64,000 nt of DNA from Micromussa lordhowensis (Eukaryota; Cnidaria; Anthozoa; Scleractinia; Lobophylliidae): NCBI GenBank assembly GCA_964020085.1, contig OZ026601.1, forward strand, positions 699,501-763,500. The letters are read 5' to 3'. Made by a program: the position numbers and the translations under genes. The notes under the pieces were generated by a model. That model did not search any database, was not told where the DNA came from, and saw only the letters and a list, made by a program, of their open reading frames with translations. Shown piece by piece: positions 27,832 through 40,300 of the stretch; position 1 is the first letter of the stretch; each line of letters opens with the position of its first letter.

Positions 27832-30800
27832 TCACGTTAATTCAGCCGCGTCTTGTTCGTTTTGCTCTTGTACTTTGTCATCGTCGTCGTTTCTGACTTC
27901 ATTATCATCTTGGACTGGCGTACATCTGATGCCCTCAAACTCAATCTGCACATCTAGCAAAAAAAGGAAAAAATTAATTAAGCCCCGTCCACACTAATTT
28001 GAAAACGCAGCTTTATTTCCACGGTTAGGCTAGCCTGCGTAGCAAGCGTTCCTGTGCGTTTTTAGCGAAAGGAAAATCCAGGATCGGCGAGCGAACGAGT
28101 TTTGGCCGCGCCAAAGTTGCGCTCTCCCCATTTTTCGCGCGGCCAAAACTCGTTCGCTCGCCGATCCTGGGTTTTTCTTTCGCTAAAAACGCACAGGAAC
28201 GCTTGCTACGCAGGCTACGGTTAGGCCTTCCGCTCTTCAAATCGGAGGAATTTGAAAACGCTGGTCTTGCCTTTTAACGAAGACAGAAAACATTTTGAAA
28301 ACGATGAGGTTACGATGATCGTGATATTTCCCTGCCCGAGTTCTACTCAAACACAGTTCCAAAATCACCGCTGATCCTGGTGATATATTATTGCTGCGTT
28401 TTTAGATTCCTCCGGTGTAGTGCGAAAGAGGCCTAATAAGACGTTAATATAGTTTTGATCAGAAGGCCACAAAACAAAAATAGCATCGAAGTAGTCGTAG
28501 ACTTAAATGTGACTGAGAAACCTTAAAATAAACTGAAAAAATATATAGCGGATATTACAGGGTGGCGAGAAGATATTAATTTAAGTTCGAGTGGCAAGAA
28601 CAACGAACGTTGCCGAACATTTTCCGAAAATTTCCGAAGATTTCCAAATGTGCCACTCGAGTCCCGGATGTGGTTTCGTATGTAAAACACTCGTGTCATA
28701 TATATATACATGAATTAAAAATAACCATCCATCGAAAATTAATCATCCATTTCCAGAGTCTTGGCTTCCTAGAAATCCACAAAAAATCCATCGATAAGGA
28801 GTCACTGACGAGAAATGTTCTCATTTAAAGTGAATAATTGAAAACAAATTGACAGGAATAAAAAAAGAAACCACAAGAGGGCAAAGATTGCGGGATTCTC
28901 GCTTTACAAGTTGATATACCGCAATGCTAAAAGATAAAACGTCTTAGCAAAATAAACAATGGAAACAACATCACTGGCTTCGGGTAAACCAGTCAAAATC
29001 ATTTTGTATTTACATCGATCATACCTGTTCCAGCCATGGCCTTTGTACCCTCGGTAGGGAATTCATACGGCTTGATGTCCCCTCCCTGGAGAGTGAGCAG
29101 TACTAAGGGCAAAGCACTTTCATAGCCAAGAGCAATACACTGACCGTCCCCCACGGGATGAACAGCCGTCACCTGTGAAATGAAAATAAGTTTGTAGCGA
29201 AGAAATGAGAAACAGCATCTGGTGTCAAGAAACAGGACGAGGGAGAAAAACACAAGAATTATTTATAGGGAATAGGTCATGTAAGGACGACCTACGTCGC
29301 TCACAAGGTTTATATTTTTTATATATTATAATTCACAAAGGTTTCCCAACGCTTTGAATGTGCATGTGAAAGGTTAAAAACAAACACAAAAGAAAAAGGC
29401 GGTGCTATCATGATTTATAATTGACCAAACGAAACTGTAGGTAACTAACACAAACAATGCCAGGTGCAGACTAACGAGAACGAATCAAAACAGAGAAACA
29501 GGTCAAATGGACATGTATTCTCTGAAACTGATGAGAAAATAGAACAGCTCAGTGGAAGTTCAAAAAGGAAGGCGGGCGAAATCAGGATCACGCAAGTAGT
29601 TGTCCTGTACGAACCAAACTTGAACAAAACAGGCATTTTCACGCTTGATACATTTAAATGTATTCGTTGAAGATTAAAAAAGAATCGAAATGGTCTGTTA
29701 AACAAACAGACAGACGAAAAAACAGCATTAAGAAAGCACGACCACATTTCACATTGACAGGTTAAACTAGCGCTTTCGATGCGCAGCTACGCAAAACATT
29801 ACATGTATACAGCACGAAAATATTGTTTGTCACTAAATACGATCAAAAAGTACACTTAAAGAGGAGGAAAAACGCCAAATTATTATAATTTGATCAATAA
29901 CGAATATAAGATAAGATTTTATTAGTTTTCCACTAAATGGGTTTTAAAAACTAATTACAATCAATGCTAAATACATTAAAATTAAGGATCTAAAATTCTA
30001 ATAGATGTTAAAATATATCGTATTGCTAATTAAAAACTACTGAGAAATTCCTTTAAATGTCTCTTGAAGATTGGCAAATTATCTCATTCTCTTATTTCAC
30101 GTGGAAGAGAATTCCAGTAACTCATTGCGCGGTATAAAAAAAGAATATCCTCTTAACAGAGAGCGATTAAGTCCTCAAACTTTACTACGCATGCGCAAAC
30201 GCAATTTTCGAATCAAATCAAATTTATAATTGCTTTGACAAGCAAGTTTTATGAAAAAAGGTTAACTTCATTTCATTTGAAGCCTTTCGTGCCAGTCTGC
30301 AATAAAATGCTAAGATTAAGCATGAAAATCGAAATACGTACACCACAAGCACGGGAAATTCAATAGTGATCAATATATAAAGGTAAACAGTCGCGTACGG
30401 TAATCGGAAGCGTAGGGTGCTGTTACGAATATTTCCATGGCATCGCCTTCGTGGCTGATCTGGTGATATCCGTAACAGCTCTGGTTGACCGCCAATCCCA
30501 GCTTTCCATATCCAGTCACTCCCGATGCTTCGCGCACGGTCGAGAGACACTTTCATAAACACTCCCACTGGAGTGTTTCGGTATAAACGTATCCTCGCTT
30601 CACTCACCAAAATTTGTAGGATACTGACTTAGTCAGTGACTCGCTTCCAGTGGCACTGCAAGTAGCTGTGTGCCATTCTTTTGACTCTCCGAGACACAAC
30701 CTAATTGACCCGTAGAGAAGACCCAACCACGTAACATAACGACTACACTGGTTAAAAGTTTTACGCGCAACACATCTCAAACCACTTGCTTATCAGTCAC

Positions 30801-33800
30801 ACTTAATTCTCTTTTAACACCGAGTTTCTTAGATTGATTCTGGTGTCAAATATAGTCCAGGCGAGGTGCCCTAAGCAACCATTTTCATTTCCCATTGATA
30901 TCTTTCTAAAAAGGTTGATTGAATAGACAGGCAATACATAAGACAGAAAATAGCCCTGTTTACTGAGTCCCCTGTTTACTGAGTCACGCTTGAGTAACTG
31001 GGCAGCGCGAGTAGACAAGTTGCACTTGAATGGGTTCCCGTTTTGTTGTTTAATATCTTATGGAAAAACAACCTCAACTGTTGTTTCTGGTCACCAAAAC
31101 GTTTAAAAGCAAGCGAGAGCGAACGATGGAAAGCGCATTCGATTTTCTTACCTTGTCTGCCGTGAAAGAGGCTTTTTGCACGCCCGCCTTCATATCCCAC
31201 ACGATCAGCGTCTTCTCGTCATAGGAGACGACCATGTCCCCTTTTGACGCGATGACGTCAATGCGCAGGTTGCTGAAATGGCTGCTGGGAAGGATATGAA
31301 GAAGAGTCCCTGCAGTGTGAAAAAAACAACACACGGAAAAACGTAAGCTAAAAAGTTATTTAAATCGCGATTTTGTCTTGAGTTGGTCGAGATCGTAAGC
31401 CAAAGTGTTAACCGCAGGGGATTTGAAAAAGCCCGAACGCAAGGGTGTGGCCCTGGGAAAAGATAAAAATAACCTCTTTCGCGCTTGCATCGCTCGCGTT
31501 ATAAAATGCGCTCACTCGTGAAAACTGAATACGCCTGCACTGCAGGATAGAAGAAAAGCTAACAGAATACTTTCAGGACACCTCTCGCATTTGTTTAGAA
31601 GATACTGCTACGATACAATTTCTTACTCTCAAGGAAGAGAGGTGGGATATCCAAACCTTGTTCAACGTCCCAGCAGACAATGTTCAAGTCCTTATGCGCC
31701 GTCACCGCCCGCGTGTTGTCCATAACTGTCACAGCAATGGTGTCTGTATCATCTGTATACCGCAAGTCATGCGTCAGCATCTCTGAAATTAAAAAAAAAC
31801 GTCATCGACGTACAAATCCTCCACACTGGCCTTGCTACTTATCTTGCTGTACATGTTAGGAGAATTTGATTGATCGTGAAGTTCTGAAACCGGCCAACAG
31901 CATATTGTCAAACATTAATGGAGAAGAAAACAACGACAGAAAACAGATCCTATGTTTCACTGTTCATCAATTTTGTTGAGAAGGAAGGCATGAGATTCTG
32001 TTAACAGTTCTGGGGAGAACCTAACCTCGCCTATCAAAAGAGAATTGCCTATAGATTTGTTCTGACTTCAGTGACAAAACTATTTTAAAACACGTTGTGC
32101 TAAGTACCAACAGCATGTTTTCCTGCACGCAAAGACTTCTACTTTTAGAGGACATGGCAGTATCGAACCCATTAAATCCAGGAGCGAAAACAAGAGAAAA
32201 ATAGGTTTTCGTCTATTTGCCAAATATCAAGGAAATGTGTATACTTACTTTTCTGTACGTCCCACACCGCTGAGAATTGGATAGAGTCAGTTTTCTTAGT
32301 CTTTTTGGCACACGATACGAAATATTGGCCATTAGGCGTAAAGCCCGCGTGCGTCCTCGTCAACCTCTCGCACCCCTCCCTCCGGATCACAAAAATTTGC
32401 TCTCTCGTCTCCAGGTCCCACACCTGCAACTGGTCACACGGTCGGGCCACATTCCACACAGCGACCGTTCCTTCTGAGTTTACGAGAAAGGAACGAATGT
32501 CATGCTGGGATAGGCCCGATTCTAACACAGCGACTTGGTCACCTGTTTCGATGTCATACAACGTCAAGGTCTTGCGATCGTGCGAGTAGGTAAGGATTTC
32601 TTTTCTGTCGTTCACAACACAGATATCTTCCAGCTTTAACAGATCGTCCGCAGAGATTTTTCCTTTGAGGACATTCACAACCTTCCACGTGTACAGATCA
32701 ACGATGGCCACGCTATTGTTGACACGGATAGCAGCTCTCCTGTCATTGATGATTTGAAGATAGCTTGTTGTAATACCAGTTACTTTACGCACTGGTAACA
32801 CAGTAGACAAATCCCAAATAGTCACGCAAAAATTATCAATCCCCAATCGGCCGACTGTTACCAAGTGTCTGGAGTCGCCGGGGATAGAATAAATGTTCAC
32901 CAAAGTCTCAGGCTTTTCTACCTGTCTCCGAACATCCTCTCGAGTTAGGTCCCAGACTCTAACAACGTTGTCTCCGCCGGAAGTGAGAATCACATCACGG
33001 CCGACAGAGAAAATCCTGGAAACGTAGTTCGGATGTGGTAAAACATCTCTTCTCTCGCCGCTTTCGAGATCAATTAAAGCGACTTTATCGTGTTTAGGAA
33101 AGACCAGCATATTCTGCGAGGGGTCCAGCGACGCATTTCGTACCCAGTCATCGATTTTGCACTTGTACGTTCGTAACAGTTCACCTTTATCGACCGAGAA
33201 CAGGTCAATTTTCATCTTCTTCGCAACTAGGACCTCGTTTTCAGATTTCATCGCTATCTGAGTGAGGTGAAGTAGGTCCTCTTCGTCTTTGTCATTAAAC
33301 ACCTTGATTGAATGGAGGATTTTGAAGTCGCAGGCATCAATCACTTTCAAGGAATTTTCGTTTTGTTTTGAGTTACAGAGTACAATGTTATTCCAGGAGG
33401 TTAGCAAGCTGTTCTGTCCCGCACTGCCGACAGGATTGATGCTTGAAAATTGATGCAGAAATTTACCAGTACACGTTAAGATGACATGTAAGCCCTTCTC
33501 TTTGAAGAAGACAACTTTAGATCCGTTTTCGCCAGCAAGTGTGAGTGGAGGAATGCTCTCAAAATACTTGATTTCCACTCTATAACAGGAAAAACAAACT
33601 GTAGGTCACAGCCCAACGCAGATTGGCTACGAATGTAGAAAGACAGAAAATCACTTTTTTTTACCTATGAAGAATTTCACCGGTTTCAAACGAGATCACA
33701 GTTATTCCAGTCTTAGAGGAGGCCACGATGATGCCATCGTCACAACAGCACGTGACCTTGCCAATCTCTTGCCCAGCTTCAGGCACGGTCAGCAATAACG

Positions 33801-34253
33801 AACCGTCCCTGATGTCCCAAACTTTGACGACACCGTCATGTGATCCTGTCACGAAACATAATGCAACGATCATAAACTGGCCACAACAAAATTGAGTGAA
33901 AATACGCGGCTAGCGCAGCGAAGGAAGGAATGAGTCAAAACAAAGCAAAACCATTTTAGAATCGCACGCAGTACAAATCACGTCTGTTCTCTCACGCAGG
34001 CCAATACCGCTGCGCAACGTAACAATAACATTGTGAGCTCGAGATTTCTATCGCGTGACAGATGACGAAGGCGCAGCCCGAGTAGAAATCCAGAGCGAAT
34101 AATCTAATTGTTTTAGCGCGATTTTCTACGCCTCGACTAGTAAATTATCTGAATCCTCATCACAGACACTTCGAAAACGCAGAGAAGCGGCCGCAGTTTC
34201 GTTAATAACCGCACACTACTAGGCTACTAACTACATAATTAACAATTAGACTG

Positions 34254-34322
<69 letters not shown>

Positions 34323-37300
34323 TCGGGCTCGCAGTCTAATTGTTTTAGTATAAATTTACCGTAGTCTCATTGCATAAAAAGAAAAAAAGTCAAGTATCGC
34401 GTAGAAAAGAACTGTTTTATTATGTTACATCAGGTTCAAACGTGACGCGCGATGTGCACTGATGCGTAACTGTTGACTATCAGCAGATAGTCGACGGTAA
34501 TATAGCCAATCAAATTCACGGATTCACAATAGACTACGGTAAATTTATACTAAAACAGAATAGATAGTGAGCAGCCAATAAGAGAATGGCAACGCTAGTA
34601 GATTGATACTAAATACGAAATACCTGTAACAACGCATTTGCCGTCAGTTGTAGCAGCGAGTCCATACACCGTGCTAGCGGAGTGACCCACTAATGTCTGC
34701 ACCAACTGTCCACCAGGAGGGGTGAGAAAACCTCTGGATGGGATCAGTGTGGGCTCTGGTGGGCTTCGAGAATCCTGGACAAGCTTAAGTAGGACCTAAC
34801 GGAAAAGTAAACGCTATAGCGGTGAGCTATGAAATGATACAATGGAAAATAAAATTATTTAACGGTGAAGAGAGGAGTTTTCTTATGACTGTTGCAATAC
34901 TAGAACACATGATAGTAATCACATTGCTATTCAGTGATAATGTGATAATTGATAAACCAATCAGAATACGAATAGAGCACCTGCAGGTGGCAAAAAGCGC
35001 GGGAAAACAAGTACCCCTTGCGCGGGAAAATATGTATGGAAAGCGCGCAAAAACATGTAACCGGCTGAAAGTGCGGGAAAAGTCGTGAAAAGCAAAAATG
35101 GCACGGTATTGCTGGCTCGGTATTGCTCTGACTGGTTACAACGCTTTGCACGGGGTTTATGAGCCCAATAAAATAGAAAACCAAAGTAGATACAAATTTC
35201 CTACGACAACCAGTCACTGGAATAGATCTCAAATACTGACTGGACGTGCGGCGTGTCCGTTTCATTTCATTACTTTTTTTAGTTAAGAGGAAAGACGCTC
35301 GGTTTTCGTTTTCTTATATCAGGCCCAAGAGTGAGTTCTAATTTTCTTATCAAATAAATAATGTTCTTAACAGAAAACAAATTCTCCATATGAGTATGAT
35401 ACGATTTCTATGCAAACCATTAGGAGAACTGTGTTGTACACCGATCTTCAGGGTTGACAAGTCAAAGAAACCTGCACTGACTTACCGGAGAGAGGTTGGC
35501 GGTACTGCAGTGAAAAGAGTCCTGAACTTTACACTACAACAAAGAAATAACAGTTCAGACCACAAAAAGAAAAGAGGGAACCACCAAAAACTTGACAAGT
35601 AAAATTTTACACTAGAATCGCGCCTTTACGACCACTTCACAATACGAACAAAATGCTTGTATGAGATAAAAGGCAAAAAAACAAAACAAATAGAAACTGA
35701 CTCCAAATTGTGTTCAGTTACAATAAAATAAATTAGAATAGAGCCGACGGAGTCGAGATAAGACTATATAAGCATTTCATGGTATCATTTAAAAGGAATT
35801 TCTGAGTTCATTTATCTCCGTTTCGATTAAAATGACTCTTAACGCAAACATTTTGATACGATTATAATCAACTTTTTGAACGGTAAAAACGATTGAAAGC
35901 AAACTCTTCAGAAACATTTACGAAGTGCAAAACAATTGTACTTGTTTTGAACTGCAATGGAAAGGAGACTGATGTACAGTTTGTCCAGGAGGTGTTAATA
36001 TCGGTAAGGTAGGTAAAAGGTAAAGTCTGCATACGAGCCAAGTGGCCCACCAGGCCGGAGCTTATCCCGGTTTCCGTGGCATGAAGCGACTAGGAATATT
36101 TCTACTCCCCCCTGGATGGGATGCCAGTCTATCGCAGGGTTACCCCCAGCATTAAATTCGCCGGTACCCATTTATACACCTGGGTGGAGAGAGGCACCGT
36201 GAGAGTAAAGTGTCTTGCCTAAGAACACAACGCAATGTCCCAGGCCAGGGCTCGAACCCGGAGCGCTCGCTCCGGAGTCGAGCGCACTAACCATGAGGCC
36301 CCTGTTAATATCGGTTACCTCGTAAAGCCTCGCTACAAACTGCCCAGCCAGTTGCTTGGAGTCGCTCAAAATGGCATCTTGAGCGAGCTGAAGAGTTTCG
36401 GCGACAGCAGCAATGTCAGGATCATTGGTAGCATTCATGGCGGCGCGGAAATTATCCAACACAGACCTGTAAAAATACTGAAGTAAGTGGTCCCGAACAT
36501 AGTGGCGCTTAAAGTAACTCAGTCACGTTATTTTGAGCTTTATTGGCCACATAGAAAATTACCTTTAAATTAAAGGTACCCTGAAATTAAAAGTTTACTA
36601 TGTTAGAAAAACACCAGAGAGATAATAATAAACCATAAAGGAACAAGGACGACTAAGGATGGAGAAGATTAACACGGATTACAAACAACGAACTTGAAAA
36701 ATTTAGTCTAAGCTTTTCAAGATACACAAAACGTGACATAGCTCCATTAGCTCAGGTTTATGCAGTATAAAGAGACAAGAAATATTGCTACTCCCCACTG
36801 GATGAGATGCCAGTGCACTCCCCCCCCCCCGTACGGTCTCTGCGACATGACGCACGCGTATCTCACCTTAGTGAACGCACGTCGATCTTTGTACTGAGCC
36901 ACTGAAAGTTGCAAAGCACCTCACTTTTTAACTCGTCCCATCTTTGGCTGCGAATCAGTTGTAGAGGAAGCTCGTGAAGTTTCCTCAAATTGTACCGGCC
37001 TTTAGACAACAACAGAGGCTGGCCTGAAATACTCGCCAGTCGCACTTGTTTGCCGTGGATAAGTGTCGTCTCCTTCGTGCCCTCCTCTGTAAAAAAAACA
37101 ACAATCGAATTTTCCAGCAAGTGACAGTTACTTGATTATCCTTTGCGGAAGTTTCCTAAACTAGCGCGGTTAAATTGGTCGTCAGGTAATATTTTCACCT
37201 CGTCGCGTGACGACCCACACAACACATGCGACCATGGTGCCATAATGTGAATTTTCCCTAACTCAAATTAAAATTCCTTGACTTTCCCCTAACCTTGCGG

Positions 37301-40300
37301 AATAGATTTTTCCCTGGCCGTTTCCTGACCATTGGTAACACTCACGAGTAACAAATTTGAAATTAAAGCTAAGATGCACCATTCCAACCTGCCAAGGGTG
37401 GAGTGAGGGTATTTTGCCACCGGGGATCGTTTATTCCGAGGGAAACCAAATAACAGCGCTAACTTACCGACATAATTTCTTCCCAAGAAGTAATCTGCAA
37501 TAGAGCTGGACAAACCCTTCTTCTCAAACGGATCCGACAAGTATCTGTCTTCGGCGGCTTGAACAAACTGACGGTGATACCAGCAAGTGACCTGGGTGCC
37601 ATCCGCCCCCCTGTCCACCAGGTATGAGGCAAGATCTGCTCTTATTCTGACCCACAGCAAGGGGGGAAGCCTTCTGATGGGAGGGGTCCAGTACTGGAAC
37701 ACATCTTGGAGAAGGGCTTCATCGCAAGACAAGATGTCCTCGAGTTCGTTTGTGGTCAGACCTAGTGAGGCTGGTGGCGAGGTTGAATTCAGTTAGACAC
37801 TCATGCACGAGAAAAGAGAAAATTCTTAACATGCAAAGTTTCGGAGTTGGACGACAAACTGCAATTACTTAATACGGAATTCCTGGTACAAGTGTTTTCA
37901 AGTTTCGTCAAATTTGCACTTTTCTCTGTTTGTTTGCTTTTCTACATTTCCTGAGCTGCTTAAAAAAAAGAACGAAATGCTTTCACCAATCCAAGCAGAG
38001 ACGCTGTTTTCCCGGCCACATAAAGTAAAACAAAAGTGAAATCACGTCATTTAGAGCAAGAGACTAGGGCCAAGAGACTAATCTTGCCCTTGCGTCGGCT
38101 ACATGTTTTCCCGCGCTCGTTGCATGTTCCACACTTTCGCGCGCTTTCTTCCTGATACAGTCGAACCTCGATTATCCGGACTCATCGGGACCTTGGTAAA
38201 TAGTCCGGATAATCGAGAGTCCGGATAATCGAAAATATGAATATTAATGAGATCGCTCGTGTGTTTACATAAATCAAGCGGGAGGAACTACCATAAATGT
38301 CCGTGTATAAGCCGCATCCGTAGATGAGCCGCACCCCCAATTTGGAAGTGGAGATTTTGGAAAAAAATAAAAACAATAAAGTTGGAAGTTCCAGTAGAGT
38401 TGTATTGCTATAAACAAACAAGGACAAACAATCAAGGTTTCGAAACACCGACATAGAAGTTGTCACCTTTCACATTTATCAAGTCTGAAGAAAGTGAAAT
38501 TTCATTTGTGGTACCTTCTTTTTCGTTTGAATTTAAGACATCTTTAACTTAAAATGCTCTTTTGATCTGATTTTTTAAGATAATCACTTCGAAACACGCC
38601 ATAAAGATGAAATTCCTTCGCCATTGAAACAAAACGAACAAGTGCTTAGTAGCCAAGCTTTAAGTGTGGGGAGGAGTCTGGACTAGGGCCTGAGCGTCGT
38701 CTGTGCATCATAACACCGAAAGTTACACACATCAAAAAGATGTTTGGAAACCCGCAATAGGCGAAAAACTTCATGCAGAGCAGAAGCTTGATAATGCAGT
38801 CGACAAAGTTGCCGTAAAGGTGGTCAAAAACAACGAAACAGTCGGCCATTTATCTCACGAGTACTCGCGAATTTTGTCGTATTTCAAAGACACAAACGGC
38901 TCCTTTAGGAGCCACCACTCATCAAAAAGTCAATGAATAACAGCAACACGCTCTCAGTTTCTTTTATGTGTATTTCTTGACATCTTAAGAAGTTTTACGA
39001 ATATTAATTAGGTTTTTGAGAACTTCAAACACAGATGTATCTGTGGATAAGCCGCACCCTTGATTTTTGGCTTCAATTTTGCGAAAAAAAGTGCGGCTTA
39101 TAAAAGGACGTTTACAAAAAGCTGAACGCATCAGAATATTTCTTTGTCTTGTCGCACTTGTGAATTTCGAAAAGCACACAGGATAATATGCTGTTTCAAC
39201 AGTCTTTTGAAAGGATTATTGGGCTTTTGCGACTTTGAGTTTTCACTAACACAACTAATTAATATTCATGAAAAAATTGGGACCAGAGAAAAAAGTCCGG
39301 ATAATCGAAAAGTCTGGATAATCGAGGTCCGGATAATCGAGGTTCGACTGTACATGTTAGTAGTTTAGTAAACGGGGTAAAATGGACAACGCTAAAATCA
39401 GCGTAGTTAGCGTAGTTAGCGTAGGATATAGTAAAAATTAGAGTGTACTATATCTTACACTAAATTAGCGTAAAATGCGTAAGATGTGTAGTTAGCGTAG
39501 GTAGCGTTGGTAGCGTAGTTAGCGTAGTTAGCGTAGATAGCGTAGGTATAGTAAAATTTAGATATACTATATCTTACACTAAATTAGCGTAGTTAGCGTA
39601 GATATAGTAAAAATTAGATATACGTAGTTAGTGTAAAATGCGTAGTTAGTGTAAAGTGCGTTGGTAGCGTAGGATATAGTAAAAATTAGAGTGTACTATA
39701 TCTTACACTAAATTAGCGTAAAATGCGTAAGATGTGTAGTTAGCGCAGGTAGCGTTGGTAGCGTAGTTAGCGTAAGATGCGTAGTTAGCGTAGGTAGCGT
39801 TGGTAGCGTGGGTTGTGTTGTTGCATAAGATGCGTAGTTAGCATTGATCATTTTTTTCTTTTTCATATGTGAAAACTAATTCATCATTTACTAAAGCTAC
39901 TATTGTTCTCATTTTAATCTTTTCTTCTTCTTCTTCTTCTTCTTCATTTTCTTCCATATGTTTTTTTGCTAATCTAAGTCGAATCTTAAACCTTTCATAT
40001 CTTCTATCTTTAGGTATATGAGGAGAGTTGAAATCATTTATAAATTTGTTTGCAAATTGATAATCTTCTTTTTTTAATATCTTTCTTGATTTTCTATTGT
40101 CAATTTTATTGAAGAATGCATTTGAGTATTTATCCAATATGATTGAAGCCATTTATAATATTATATTTCATTTTTTTTCTTTTAAATTATTTTTTCTTTA
40201 TTTCTTCCTCACTGCTAGTTAGGTATTCTTCCTCGCTGCTAGTCGATTCCTCATTAGAGTCATAATCACTATCGCTAGTATCGCTTTCAGCAAGAGGGTC

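Noticed and set aside
30224..30610. 128-codon reverse-strand ORF in a NACHT-WD intron
   Set aside because: The flanking exons already join in phase and the sequence shows no domain. Likely a chance frame or repeat.
39359..39840. Regularly spaced short repeats suggestive of a CRISPR array
   Set aside because: The GCGTAG units are contiguous variants without unique spacers and are mirrored at the other end of the element; they are terminal inverted repeats in a eukaryotic genome.
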